In this document: positions 7,804 to 16,248 of the stretch, piece by piece
Layout of the letters: each line of letters opens with the position of its first letter
How positions within the stretch are numbered: the stretch's first letter is position 1
Notes under the pieces: generated by a model
What the model saw: only the letters and a program-made list of their open reading frames with translations
Databases searched by the model: none
What the model was told of the DNA's origin: nothing
Source: CAYUHC01 sp964444555
GTDB taxonomy: Bacteria > Patescibacteriota > Minisyncoccia > Phycocordibacterales > JACOZG01
Assembly: GCA_964444555.1 (NCBI GenBank)
Contig: CAYUHC010000001.1
Location: 1-59,690, forward strand
Reading direction: 5' to 3'
Length of the DNA stretch: 59,690 nt
Made by a program: the position numbers and the translations under genes

Positions 7804-8551
7804 TGATCTCGGCAAAAAAGGTCAGCGCGGTGCCCAAAATAATAAAGGGAGCGAAAGGCAATTCACTTTTCATTGTATATGATCGCGAGCGGCCGGCAAA
7901 GCGCGACAGAATGATGAGCAGCAGTCCAACGACGGCTCCCAACCAAAAGGCCAAGACCATCGCCGAGATGCCACGCGTCGGCCCCAAGAGCAAGCCCACC
8001 GTCAGCGCCAACTTGGCGTCGCCAAAGCCCATCCACCGCCCACCGGAGAAGTACCACAGGGCCGCAAAGAAAGCCGACAAGCCCAGCGCCGCGAGCAGCG
8101 CCGAGGGCAAGCGGCCTTCGCTGGCCGCCAAGAGCGCGGCGGCGACGCTAGCGGCGTAAACCAGGCCGTCGGGAATAATCTGATGACGCAAATCGTAGAC
8201 AGTGATCACCACCAACAGACTCCAAATAATTGCCGCCAGCGCGGCCGCGAGCCAAGTGACAGATTGGCCAACAATCGCCACAAACAAAAAGCCGGTGGCC
8301 AACTCGACTAACGGATACTGAGCCGAGATCGCACTGCCGCAACGCCGACAGCGTCCGCCTTGCCAGATGTAGCTAAAAACGGGAATTAGCTCAAACCAAC
8401 GGAGGGAGCGATTGCAGGCCAAGCAGCGCGAGCGGCCATTATAGATCCGCCAACCGCCGGCGCCGGTGTTGTAGCGATAGATCACGACGTTAAGAAAACT
8501 GCCGACGATTAGACCAAAGAGAAAAGAGACTATTTCTAGCCAAACATCCAT
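7784..8551 (-). CDS. pilD: prepilin peptidase / N-methyltransferase
   Basis: About 255 residues from the ATG at 8551; this start is chosen because a TATACT box lies 6 bases upstream. It is a polytopic membrane aspartyl protease that cleaves prepilin leaders after Gly and methylates the new N-terminus. Visible are the N-terminal methyltransferase zinc motif (CLAC ... CRRC), the first catalytic Asp in VYDLRHQIIPD and the second in GFGDAK (GxGD family). It heads the minor pilin operon and is separated from the major pilin gene by a terminator, yet should process all the prepilins here. Confidence 0.94.
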   Translation of the reverse strand: MDVWLEIVSFLFGLIVGSFLNVVIYRYNTGAGGWRIYNGRSRCLACNRSLRWFELIPVFSYIWQGGRCRRCGSAISAQYPLVELATGFLFVAIVGQSVTWLAAALAAIIWSLLVVITVYDLRHQIIPDGLVYAASVAAALLAASEGRLPSALLAALGLSAFFAALWYFSGGRWMGFGDAKLALTVGLLLGPTRGISAMVLAFWLGAVVGLLLIILSRFAGRSRSYTMKSELPFAPFIILGTALTFFAEINVFTLF

Positions 8552-8557
8552 CGCTCC

Positions 8558-8563
8558 AGTATA
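8558..8563 (-). promoter_or_regulatory. -10 box (TATACT) of pilD, 6 bases from ATG
   Basis: The minus strand reads TATACT, six bases, ATG. The transcription start predicted about 7 bases downstream of the -10 would fall at the start codon, giving a leaderless mRNA. No Shine-Dalgarno sequence is present. Confidence 0.6.
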
Positions 8564-8576
8564 ACACGAGACAAAC

Positions 8577-8606
8577 AAAAACCCGCTCCAATTGGAGCGG
8601 GTTTTT
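8577..8606 (-). terminator. rho-independent terminator after the major pilin gene
   Basis: A perfect hairpin (CCCGCTCC, loop AATT, GGAGCGGG) is flanked by A5 and T5, so it can work in both directions. On the minus strand it ends the pilin transcript just before the pilD promoter, letting the abundant pilin be expressed apart from the assembly genes. Confidence 0.9.
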
Positions 8607-8625
8607 GAGAGAAAAAAATCTAACT

Positions 8626-9051
8626 TTAATCGTTAGCGCAAGCAACGTCTCCGCTAGAAGTGCCGTCAGCAATTTCAGCGTTATAAGCAAGGGAACTTGA
8701 AGCTGCCCGACCGACCGAGTCAACACAAAAGACACCGCCACCAGGCAAAGAAGCGGCCGCACCCCAAGCAGTCAAGTTAGCATTAATACCGCAGGAAACG
8801 AGACCGCCGGCGTCCGTAACCGCCGTGCGCAACCGACCCAAAGCGTTGGTGCAGAGATCCGAAGGATAAGTTCCAGCGGAAGTTGCAGCAAGTTCAGCCT
8901 CAGAACGCATCGAGGTCAAACTGGCTTGGGCCGAAGCGGCGCGAGCCTTCTCACGAGCACTACCGAGCGAGGTCAAAACAATACCCGAAAGAATACCGAT
9001 GATCGCGATGACCACCAAGAGTTCGATCAAAGTAAAACCTTTACTTTTCAT
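8626..9051 (-). CDS. major type IV pilin (PilA-like)
   Basis: From the ATG at 9051: MKSKGFTLIELLVVIAIIG, a textbook class III prepilin leader, giving 141 residues. The helix is followed by GSAREKARAASAQASLTSMRSEAELAATSAGTYP, the usual CPR/Gram-positive pilin alpha1-C pattern, and a small C-terminal domain with four cysteines. Upstream in-frame extensions run through non-coding-like sequence and are rejected. It has its own promoter and terminator, and it is the smallest and most pilin-like of the set, so it is the likely main structural subunit. Confidence 0.92.
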   Translation of the reverse strand: MKSKGFTLIELLVVIAIIGILSGIVLTSLGSAREKARAASAQASLTSMRSEAELAATSAGTYPSDLCTNALGRLRTAVTDAGGLVSCGINANLTAWGAAASLPGGGVFCVDSVGRAASSSLAYNAEIADGTSSGDVACAND

Positions 9052-9086
9052 TATATTAATCGTTATTTTATAAACCTTTGTTCGAC

Positions 9087-9103
9087 CAACTTTGATAAAG
9101 TTG
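9087..9103 (-). promoter_or_regulatory. 5' UTR hairpin of the major pilin mRNA
   Basis: Seven-base perfect arms (CAACTTT/AAAGTTG) around a 3-base loop lie in the roughly 57-base leader between the predicted start site and the pilin ATG. It may stabilise the transcript or regulate translation; this is inference. Confidence 0.45.
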
Positions 9104-9114
9104 TGACGCCTTTC

Positions 9115-9143
9115 ATTATAATACGGCCGAGGTAGCGCCACAA
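9115..9143 (-). promoter_or_regulatory. sigma70-type promoter of the major pilin gene
   Basis: Minus strand: -35 TTGTGG (9138-9143), 17-base spacer, -10 TATAAT (9115-9120). A perfect -10 with ideal spacing implies a strong promoter with start near 9108 and a leader of about 57 bases. Confidence 0.75.
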
Positions 9144-9178
9144 TCGGCCTGTGGACAACCGCTTGAATCAAACCCCGA

Positions 9179-10387
9179 TTAGAAGCCCGAAGCGAGGTTG
9201 TAGATCGGGACCAAAACCGAGGTGAGCAGGATGCCAACGCCCACACCCAAAAAGACAATCATCGCAGGTTCAATCAAGTCCACCAGGGTGTCGACGGCGT
9301 TATAAACTTCGCGCTGGTAAAAGCGGGACATCGTGTCGAGCACAAAGCCAAGCTTACCCGTCTCCTCGCCGACGCGGATCATCTGGATCATAATCGTCGG
9401 GACCTCCGGGTGCTTGGTCAGAATCGCCGAGATAGCGTTACCCGACTTAACTCCCTCCGAGGCCTCCTGCAAAATACTCTGGTAGACATCATTGCCCACC
9501 ACGTCACCTGTAATTTCTAGCGCCCGGACCATCGAGATGCCGGCCGTCAGCATCGTGGCGAGGTTGTCGGCAATGCGCGAGAGATACAATTTTTGATACA
9601 AAACGCTCACATAAGGCACCGTCAACTTAAAGCGCGCCAACTGCATCTGCCCCGACTTGGTTCTAAGCCAGCGCCCGACGAAAAAGCCCACCACGATTAG
9701 CAAAAAGAGGAGCAAAATACCGTAACTAACAAAGAAGTTAGAAATCGCGATAATAATCTTGGTGTAAATGGGGATCTCTTGCCCCGTCTCGAGCAAAATT
9801 GCCGAGAGTTTAGGGATCACGTAAACGAGCATCAGGATCATCACCACCAAAAAGGAGAAGATGATAAACGCGGGGTAGATCAGGGCGTTGCGGGCCTTAG
9901 AGACCAACGCGTGCGAACGTTCGAGATAGGCCGCCAAATAAGAAAAGACTTCGGAGAGCTTGCCCGACTCCTCGCCGGCCTTAACCATATTGACGTAAAA
10001 GTCAGAAAAGACTTCTGGATGCTTGCCGAGAGCCTGCGAGATGAGGACGCCGGAGTTAAGATCGTCCGACACGGCCGTTAGCACTAAGCGGAGATGGGGC
10101 GTCTCGGCCTCCGAGGCCAAGAGGCGGAAGGTGGAGAGCGCCGAAACTTTGGCCTCAAATAGGGTTGAGATTTGCCGCGAGAGAAAAACGATCTCCTTCA
10201 TCTTAACCCGACGACCGCCGAACGAGAGGAGCGAGTTGAGCCGCCCGCGATCCTCCACCGACCGGACATCGATAATTACCAGGCCGCGGCGCTGGAGCGA
10301 GCCGATTGCCAAATCGACGTTTGGCGCGTCAATGGTGCCGTCTTGCGGCTGGCCCTCCTTGGTCGTCGCTTTGTACTTAAAAATCAT
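9179..10387 (-). CDS. pilC: type IV pilus inner-membrane platform protein PilC
   Basis: A 402-residue T2SF-family protein with the internal duplication of the two cytoplasmic GspF domains (FLSRQISTLFEAKVSALSTFRLL and YLSRIADNLATMLTAGISMVRALEI), each followed by the GEESGKL / GEETGKL element, and three hydrophobic segments (near 170-195, 220-240 and the C-terminus). It anchors the pilus base and couples to the PilB and PilT motors. It lies 9 bases after pilT and is co-transcribed. Confidence 0.95.
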   Translation of the reverse strand: MIFKYKATTKEGQPQDGTIDAPNVDLAIGSLQRRGLVIIDVRSVEDRGRLNSLLSFGGRRVKMKEIVFLSRQISTLFEAKVSALSTFRLLASEAETPHLRLVLTAVSDDLNSGVLISQALGKHPEVFSDFYVNMVKAGEESGKLSEVFSYLAAYLERSHALVSKARNALIYPAFIIFSFLVVMILMLVYVIPKLSAILLETGQEIPIYTKIIIAISNFFVSYGILLLFLLIVVGFFVGRWLRTKSGQMQLARFKLTVPYVSVLYQKLYLSRIADNLATMLTAGISMVRALEITGDVVGNDVYQSILQEASEGVKSGNAISAILTKHPEVPTIMIQMIRVGEETGKLGFVLDTMSRFYQREVYNAVDTLVDLIEPAMIVFLGVGVGILLTSVLVPIYNLASGF

Positions 10388-10396
10388 AGCTGGGGA

Positions 10397-11458
10397 TTAT
10401 AAAATTCGTTCGAGCGCCCGCGGATTAAGCGAGAAGTGGTAAGCTACGTCAGGAGCAATTTCGCCTCGACGCACCAAGTCGGCCAAAGAGTGATTAAGAT
10501 TAATCATTCCCTCCTCGATCCCCGTCTCGATCACCACGTCGATCTCGGCCGTCCGACCCTCACGAATTAGGTTAGCGACAGCGTTATTGTTAATCAACAG
10601 TTCGTAGGCCGGGATCAAGCCGCCCGACAATCGCGGAATAAGACGCTGAGAAAAGATGCCGAGCAAGGAGCCGGCCAACTGGATGCGGATCTGATTCTGT
10701 TGAGCGGCTGGGAAAGAGTCGATAATGCGATCAACGGTTTGCGAGGCGCTATTAGTGTGGAGGGTGGACAAGATCAGGTGACCCGTCTCGGCGGCCGTCA
10801 CCGCGGTCGAAATTGTCTCGGGACTGCGCATCTCACCAATCATCGCCACGTTAACGTCTTGCCGGAACATTGAGCGCAAAGCGACTGGGAAGTCGGCCGT
10901 ATCAAAGCGGACCTCGCGCTGATCAATAATCGACTTATCGCCAGTAAACAGATATTCCACCGGATCCTCAATCGTCACAATGTGCTCGGCGCGATTTTGA
11001 TTAATATGCTGGATCAATGAGGCGAGCGTCGTTGACTTACCCTGACCAACCGGCCCAACCACCAAGAAAAATCCCTGCTTACGCGAAGCAAATTCGAGCA
11101 GTTTATCGGGTAGATTGAGCTCGGCCATCGTCTTGATCTTGTTGGGGATCAATCTAAACGCCGCGCCCACCACGCCACGCTGGAAAAAGGCGTTGCCGCG
11201 AAAGCGCGTGCCGTCGCTAGCTGTAAAAGCAAAGTCGAGTTCCTTGGTTTTAAGAAATTCCTCGCGATTACCGGGCGTCATCACCTCCGAAATGAGGCCG
11301 AGCGTATCTTCGGCGGTGAGGAGGGGCTTTTTGACAATCGGAATCAAATCGCCCGACACGCGGATCGTCGGATGGCGCCCCACCGTTAAGTGGAGATCGG
11401 ATGCTCCCTCTTTAGAGACGATATAAATCAGGTCATCAAGCTCGGCTCGATAGTTCAT
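10397..11458 (-). CDS. pilT: pilus retraction ATPase PilT
   Basis: A 353-residue hexameric secretion-ATPase-family motor that depolymerises the pilus for twitching or DNA uptake. Walker A is GPVGQGKST (residues 135-143; the usual form is GPTGSGKST), followed by the Asp box (HIVTIEDPVEYLF), Walker B region (MIGEMRSPETISTAVTAAETGHLILSTLHT) and the retraction-specific segment near AYELLINNNAVANLIREG (usual AxExLxxTxAVxNLIRE). These motifs separate it from PilB. It sits between the response regulator and pilC. Confidence 0.95.
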   Translation of the reverse strand: MNYRAELDDLIYIVSKEGASDLHLTVGRHPTIRVSGDLIPIVKKPLLTAEDTLGLISEVMTPGNREEFLKTKELDFAFTASDGTRFRGNAFFQRGVVGAAFRLIPNKIKTMAELNLPDKLLEFASRKQGFFLVVGPVGQGKSTTLASLIQHINQNRAEHIVTIEDPVEYLFTGDKSIIDQREVRFDTADFPVALRSMFRQDVNVAMIGEMRSPETISTAVTAAETGHLILSTLHTNSASQTVDRIIDSFPAAQQNQIRIQLAGSLLGIFSQRLIPRLSGGLIPAYELLINNNAVANLIREGRTAEIDVVIETGIEEGMINLNHSLADLVRRGEIAPDVAYHFSLNPRALERIL

Positions 11459-11467
11459 TCTAAAAAA

Positions 11468-11860
11468 TTATTTTTTCTTGCTTTTAACAATGTCCATCAC
11501 CTTAGCTACCACCTCTGAGGGCGTGGCCGAAGCTTTAATAATGTAGCCATCGACGCCCAGACTTGTCCCCTTCTCCACGTCATCCTTCTGACCCAAGTTC
11601 GACAAAATGATAATGGCACCATCCTTCTGAACGCCGCGCTGTTTTAACTGCTCGATCAACTGGAAGCCGTCCATCTTGGGCATCAGCACGTCCACCAAGT
11701 AAATGTCGGCGCGCAAACCACCATCAATCTTTTCGAGCGCCTCCTGGCCATCACGGGCCGTCACTACCTCAAAGTTATGCTCACCAAACTTTAGCGAATA
11801 CATATCCAACAGGAACTTATCATCATCCGTAATCAAAATTTTGTAGGTAGGTTCTGCCAT
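11468..11860 (-). CDS. single-domain response regulator (CheY/PilG-like)
   Basis: A 130-residue stand-alone receiver domain with acidic pocket DDD (residues 12-14), phospho-acceptor D57 (YLVDVLMPKMDG), the switch Ser in IIILSN and the conserved Lys in YIIKAS. It has no output domain, so it probably signals by protein-protein contact, plausibly with PilB or PilT whose genes flank it. A TATACT box 9 bases before its ATG suggests an internal promoter in addition to read-through from pilB. Confidence 0.93.
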   Translation of the reverse strand: MAEPTYKILITDDDKFLLDMYSLKFGEHNFEVVTARDGQEALEKIDGGLRADIYLVDVLMPKMDGFQLIEQLKQRGVQKDGAIIILSNLGQKDDVEKGTSLGVDGYIIKASATPSEVVAKVMDIVKSKKK

Positions 11861-11869
11861 AATGCTTTA

Positions 11870-11875
11870 AGTATA
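11870..11875 (-). promoter_or_regulatory. -10 box (TATACT) of the pilus response regulator
   Basis: TATACT on the minus strand, 9 bases before the ATG at 11860, in the 32-base gap after pilB. It predicts a leaderless or nearly leaderless internal start. Confidence 0.5.
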
Positions 11876-11892
11876 TTACTGGCCTTGCCAAA

Positions 11893-13464
11893 TCACAACT
11901 TCCCAACCTCCTCAAGTGGGATAAATCCGCCAAGCGCCTTCTTGAGCGCGTCGTCACGCATCGTAGTTAGGCCTTTTTTCTTAGCCTGCTCGGCGAAGCG
12001 CTCCTCGCTTGGCGCCTCAAGCAATAACTGCTCAAAATCGCGATCCATTGGCAACATTTCGAACACCGCCATTCGACCTCGCAAGCCGCCCGGGCAGGTG
12101 GGCGAGGGCTTGGGCCGATAAACTTGGCCCGGCAAAGTAAACTGCCCGCGCGCCGACTCGGGCACATCGGACAAATACTTTTCCACCATCGTCTTTAAGC
12201 CGCCCTCCAGCGGCACCTCCTCCCGTGACTCCTCGCAGAGCGTTGGCAATAAGCGCTGAGCTACCGCCAAAATCAAAGTGGCAGAAATTAAGTAGGGCTC
12301 AACGCCCATATCGATCAAACGCGGGATCACGCCCGCTGTATTGTTGGTGTGCAGGGTCGAAAGCACCAAGTGACCCGTAAGCGCTGCCTGAACGGCCAGC
12401 TTGGCCGTCTCGGAATCGCGGATCTCACCAACCATGATGATGTCGGGGTCCTGACGCAAAATACTACGCAAACCTGATGCGAAGGTGTAATGAATCTCGG
12501 GTCGAACTTGCGACTGACTAATCCCTTCGATCGAATATTCCACCGGATCCTCCAAGCTAACAACGTTATTCTTTTCGCGATCAATCTCTTGGAGCAAGGC
12601 GTAAAGCGTCGTCGTCTTACCCGAACCAGTCGGTCCGGTAATCAAAATCATGCCGTAAGGACGAGTGATGGCATTGAGAAGCAACTGCTTTTGCTCTTCG
12701 GAGAGTGCCAGATCATTAACCCGCAAACGCGTCCGCTCGGGATCCAAAATACGGATTACCACCTTTTCGCCATAGTAGGTCGGCATGGTGGAAACACGAA
12801 AGTCGATTTTGCGATTATCAATCCGCGCCGAAAAGCGACCGTCCTGGGGCTTGCGCCGCTCATCAAGCTTCATGTTGGTAAGAATCTTAATACGCGCCAC
12901 CACTGCGTCGTGGACCGAAACCGGTAAGAAAAGCGAAGTATAGAGAACGCCGTCAACCCGAAAACGTACCTTGACCTGCTTGTCGGTGGGCTCGATGTGG
13001 ATGTCAGAAGCGGCGCCAGATGAGGCGTGCTGGAGGATTACGGCCACAATCTTGGTCACGGGCGCGTCCTCGACAATCTGGACCTCACTGGGACGAGTGG
13101 GCTTTTTCTCCGCGCCAGTCTGCTTTTGCTCCTCACTCTGAATCTCCAAATCCAAATCCGAGAGCGCCTTAGTCACCTGACTGGTCAAACCCTCATAACC
13201 AGTAATCACTTGATCAAAATCTTTCTGACTAATGCCAAAAACTTTAAATGGCATCCCCACCTTGGTGGCGATAAACTGGAGCGCGTCGCGAGCCTCAATA
13301 TTGCCCGGATCAATCATCCCCACCTCGAGCACGCCGTCACGGATCCGGAGCGGCACAAAATTATAGTACTGCGCCGAAGTCTTCGGGATGTACTTGAGAA
13401 TATCTTGAGAAATTTTTTCTCCCGGTTCGATTTGCGCTACCGGAATCTCGGCATCAGACGGCAT
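11893..13464 (-). CDS. pilB: pilus extension ATPase PilB (5' end cut by assembly gap)
   Basis: 523 residues are visible: remainder of the N-terminal GspE/MshEN-type domain, then the ATPase with Walker A GPTGSGKTTT, Asp box (VVSLEDPVEYSIEG), Walker B (IIMVGEIRDSETAKLAVQAALTGHLVLSTLHTN) and the C-terminal subdomain. It powers pilin polymerisation. The first ATG seen (13464) begins in the middle of the N-terminal domain, and the reading frame stays open into the N-run at 13472-13481, so the true start is probably inside or beyond the gap. The tetracysteine zinc site usual for PilB looks reduced (LCEES ... PTCPGG). Confidence 0.93.
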   Translation of the reverse strand: MPSDAEIPVAQIEPGEKISQDILKYIPKTSAQYYNFVPLRIRDGVLEVGMIDPGNIEARDALQFIATKVGMPFKVFGISQKDFDQVITGYEGLTSQVTKALSDLDLEIQSEEQKQTGAEKKPTRPSEVQIVEDAPVTKIVAVILQHASSGAASDIHIEPTDKQVKVRFRVDGVLYTSLFLPVSVHDAVVARIKILTNMKLDERRKPQDGRFSARIDNRKIDFRVSTMPTYYGEKVVIRILDPERTRLRVNDLALSEEQKQLLLNAITRPYGMILITGPTGSGKTTTLYALLQEIDREKNNVVSLEDPVEYSIEGISQSQVRPEIHYTFASGLRSILRQDPDIIMVGEIRDSETAKLAVQAALTGHLVLSTLHTNNTAGVIPRLIDMGVEPYLISATLILAVAQRLLPTLCEESREEVPLEGGLKTMVEKYLSDVPESARGQFTLPGQVYRPKPSPTCPGGLRGRMAVFEMLPMDRDFEQLLLEAPSEERFAEQAKKKGLTTMRDDALKKALGGFIPLEEVGKL

Positions 13465-13471
13465 GCGTAAA

Positions 13472-13481
13472 NNNNNNNNNN
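13472..13481. other. assembly gap of ten N's
   Basis: An N-run of round length marks a scaffold join of unknown true size. It removes the start of pilB and probably the last codons of the PilP-like gene; flanking sequence on both sides is very GC-rich and hairpin-prone. Confidence 0.99.
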
Positions 13482-13910
13482 ATTGAGAAAATCAAACAAA
13501 TCCTGCACCGCACTGCGGGGCGCGGCCGGAGCCGCGGAGCGGCTCCCCGCTGACGAAGTGGCGGCGGCCGGCGAAGAAGTCGCCGGCCGGGCGGCATCCT
13601 TACCAATCGGCGCGAAAGGATTGGGCCGGCCCGGTGTTTGCGGCTTAAGCTCGGTCGAAAAATCTTTAAAAGTTCGCAACTGGGGATAAATCTCGCTCTC
13701 CAAACTAATACTCTGCAAACTCAGCAACAGCGAGAGAAATTCGTCCGTCCCACCAGCGGCCGCGGTGCCATCTAAGTAGCCCACCGCCTCCACGCCCAAC
13801 AAATCTACCGCCGGCTCTTGTCCGCTCCGCCAGGCCCGATAACCAAAGAACAAAGCCACGATCACAATGACCAGGAGCAACAATTTTAGTAATGATGAAG
13901 TGCGTGACAT
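13482..13910 (-). CDS. PilP-like pilus assembly protein (3' end in gap)
   Basis: At least 142 residues: N-terminal signal-anchor (SLLKLLLLVIVIVALFFGYRAW), then a short domain ending in GRPNPFAPIG, a motif typical of PilP-type and related alignment-complex proteins, and a low-complexity Ala/Ser/Pro tail that runs into the assembly gap. It follows pilM, pilN and pilO in the order expected for the pilMNOP alignment complex. The tail is encoded by GC-rich perfect hairpins. Assignment as PilP rests on context and the NPF motif, not on a clear full-length match. Confidence 0.65.
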
Positions 13911-13911
13911 A

Positions 13912-14454
13912 TTATTTGAGCCAATAGGTTTGAATTTCGACAGTGTAATCGTACACCTCCTTCTCGGCCGAACTAAAGCCGCTGGCCGTCAAATCAATCA
14001 AACGCAAACTTTGCGCCAGATCGTTGAGAAAGGCCTTAAAATTTTCGTACGAACCAGTCACCGAAAAACCAAAAGTGACCGATCCATGTTTGTCGCTTCC
14101 GGCCGTGATCACCGACTCCTCAGTTTTGCCCTCCTCCGTCTTAATCTGGATGTTGCGAATATTCATCCCATAGGGCTTAGCAATGTTGTTGATGTCGATA
14201 ATCAAACGGACGTTATCAACATTATCGGGCAAAAGTTTATTAAGCCGATTAAGATCGTCCTCCGGAATTGCTCGGAATTCGGCCAAAAGTCGATCCTGCG
14301 CTTCGCGTAACTTTTTCGCATTACCAAGCGCTTGATTGAGGGTTTGCTTTTCCGTCTCGATCAAACGGATGTCGGCAAATAGAGGCTGAGTAAAGCGCAA
14401 GAAACCACCAACGGCGACGAGGATGATAATTAGTGGTCCAAGAAAGCGCAACAT
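13912..14454 (-). CDS. pilO: pilus assembly protein PilO
   Basis: A 180-residue bitopic protein: N-terminal transmembrane helix (FLGPLIIILVAVGGFLRF), coiled coil (IRLIETEKQTLNQALGNAKKLREAQDRLLAEF) and a C-terminal ferredoxin-like domain containing the PilO pattern VTFGFSVTGSYENFKAFLNDLAQSLRLI. It pairs with PilN in the inner-membrane alignment complex. The gap to pilN is 2 bases and to the PilP-like gene 1 base. Confidence 0.88.
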   Translation of the reverse strand: MLRFLGPLIIILVAVGGFLRFTQPLFADIRLIETEKQTLNQALGNAKKLREAQDRLLAEFRAIPEDDLNRLNKLLPDNVDNVRLIIDINNIAKPYGMNIRNIQIKTEEGKTEESVITAGSDKHGSVTFGFSVTGSYENFKAFLNDLAQSLRLIDLTASGFSSAEKEVYDYTVEIQTYWLK

Positions 14455-14456
14455 AA

Positions 14457-15071
14457 TTAAGAAGTTTGATTTTTAATTTGTTTGACCACTGATGGATCGG
14501 GCGTGAGCGTCAGCTTAAAGGTGACCACTCCCGCGCCATCCAAGTTCAGGTCAGAAAAAATAAAGCTCTGGATCCGCCGCTTCTCCGCCGAAAAGACCTG
14601 CGTCTGAACGGCAATGTCTTCGTAACTCGTGGCGGTGCCAGCAATCGTTACCCCCTCGGCCGAGTAAGTAAAGGTCTTGTAACTAATCGTCGGCAGAGTA
14701 AGTTCTTCCAACAAAGAAAAGAGCGGCAAAATCGTCTCGTGATCCACAATCACCCGCTCGGCCACCTCCAACTTAGAATCAAGGCGCTGTAATTGCGTGA
14801 TGGTGTTCTGATCAATATTTTGACGCTCCCGTTCGACCGAGGCCTTAAGACCGCAACGCAAAACTCCCGTCCCATCCGCGGTACAAGGACGATCAATCTC
14901 GGCGCGCAAAATCCCACGGTAAGCAAAAGCGCCACCATAAATAGCGGCCGAGATCAAAAGAACGATCACGGCGATAACCAAAAGCAAGTTAGACGAGGAG
15001 GAACGCGGCCGCTCATTCTTAGTGAGCGCCGCCTTAGGAATGAACGAAGTTGGTGATGAACTCGGAGGCAT
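14457..15071 (-). CDS. pilN: PilN-like pilus assembly protein
   Basis: 204 residues: cytoplasmic N-terminus of about 25 residues, one transmembrane helix (NLLLVIAVIVLLISAAIYGGAFAY), coiled coil and a C-terminal domain with the PilN-type VTIAGTATSYEDIAVQTQVF stretch. In the family the N-terminal tail contacts PilM. A Cys pair (RPCTADGTGVLRC) just outside the membrane is unusual and could form a disulfide. Its place between pilM and pilO supports the call. Confidence 0.83.
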   Translation of the reverse strand: MPPSSSPTSFIPKAALTKNERPRSSSSNLLLVIAVIVLLISAAIYGGAFAYRGILRAEIDRPCTADGTGVLRCGLKASVERERQNIDQNTITQLQRLDSKLEVAERVIVDHETILPLFSLLEELTLPTISYKTFTYSAEGVTIAGTATSYEDIAVQTQVFSAEKRRIQSFIFSDLNLDGAGVVTFKLTLTPDPSVVKQIKNQTS

Positions 15072-15096
15072 ATCCGTTTAATAATAATACCACAAG

Positions 15097-16206
15097 TTAG
15101 TCTAAAGTTTGCAAATGTCGGAGAGCTAAACCAATCGCCACGGCAAATCCCGGACCTGCTTCGCCTAAGATTGGTGTTAAAAATGCGGGCGCGGCAACCA
15201 TCTCGAATGGTTTGCCGAGCGTCACCGGAATTTCGAAATTTTTTCCTGCCACTTCGACCAAGCCACGCAGGAGCGCGCCACCACCAATCAAAACAATCTT
15301 ATTAACCGAACGACGATTCTTTTCTTGATACCGACTAATCACCTTACTGACTTCGGAAAAAATAAATTCAACGATACTATTAACCGTCACCGACACATTG
15401 CGCCCATCATAATGCTCCACCAAGCCCACCGTGCGCTTGATCTCTTCGGCCTTAGCAAAATCCACTCCCAAAGAGCGTGATAAGGCCAAAGTAATATCTT
15501 GCGAGCCCTTAGGGATCGTATGCGAAGAACGAACAATCCCGTAATCCACAATCGCCATCTTGGTATTGGAGGCGCCAATGTCGAGCATGACGGTCGCATT
15601 CATCTCCCCGCCAAAGACGGAACGGATGGCGCTAAAAGTCTCAATCTCAAAAAACGCTGGCTGAATGCCCATCTGTTTAGCAAACTCCTGATGCTGACTA
15701 ATGATCGTGTTGTGGATCGCCACCACCAAGACCTGGAGCTTGTTCTCGCTCGCCTCCGATCCGCCGCCCTCGCTCGGCAACACCCACCAATCCAGCGCCA
15801 CTTCGGAAATGGGTACGGGAATATATTTTCGCGCTTCGATCGGAATAACTTTGGGCAACAAATCGCGACTCACCTTGGGAATCTCGATAATCGTCACCAA
15901 ACTTGAGCCCAGCGGAATCGACAGTGATCCGAGCGTAGTAGTAACATTGGCCTCCTTAAATAGATCGCGCGTCACCTCCACCATCTTTTCTGGCGGCACA
16001 ATCGCCACCTGACCCACCGCCAAGCTCCGATACGGGCCAGTGGCAATCTCACCGTACGTTTCTAAAATCGCTCTCCCCTTTTCGCGGCGCAATTGCACCA
16101 CCTTGATCGAAGAGGTGCCCACGTCAATGCCGATCACGCTGTTGGCCCGACGTTGGAAAAGATTGAAAGATTTAAAATTTAAAAGTTTTTCAAATGGACT
16201 CGCCAT
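15097..16206 (-). CDS. pilM: actin-like pilus assembly ATPase PilM
   Basis: A 369-residue FtsA/actin-fold protein with phosphate-1 motif VIGIDVGTSSIKVVQL, phosphate-2 motif ATVMLDIGASNTKMAIVD and adenosine motif IVLIGGGALLRGL. It is cytoplasmic and links PilN's tail to the motors. It is the first gene of the pilus operon on the minus strand; a TATACT box lies 11 bases before its ATG, with comF divergent upstream. Confidence 0.95.
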   Translation of the reverse strand: MASPFEKLLNFKSFNLFQRRANSVIGIDVGTSSIKVVQLRREKGRAILETYGEIATGPYRSLAVGQVAIVPPEKMVEVTRDLFKEANVTTTLGSLSIPLGSSLVTIIEIPKVSRDLLPKVIPIEARKYIPVPISEVALDWWVLPSEGGGSEASENKLQVLVVAIHNTIISQHQEFAKQMGIQPAFFEIETFSAIRSVFGGEMNATVMLDIGASNTKMAIVDYGIVRSSHTIPKGSQDITLALSRSLGVDFAKAEEIKRTVGLVEHYDGRNVSVTVNSIVEFIFSEVSKVISRYQEKNRRSVNKIVLIGGGALLRGLVEVAGKNFEIPVTLGKPFEMVAAPAFLTPILGEAGPGFAVAIGLALRHLQTLD

Positions 16207-16217
16207 ACCGTCGTCTT

Positions 16218-16223
16218 AGTATA
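16218..16223 (-). promoter_or_regulatory. -10 box (TATACT) of the pilM operon
   Basis: Minus-strand TATACT, 11 bases from the pilM ATG, in the 42-base gap shared with the divergent comF. The leader would be at most about 4 bases. Confidence 0.55.
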
Positions 16224-16248
16224 TCATTAAAGAAAGTCGAGACGGAAC

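Noticed and set aside
8626..9258. Longer start for the major pilin
   Set aside because: The N-terminal extension crosses the promoter and leader hairpin and would bury the prepilin leader in mid-protein.
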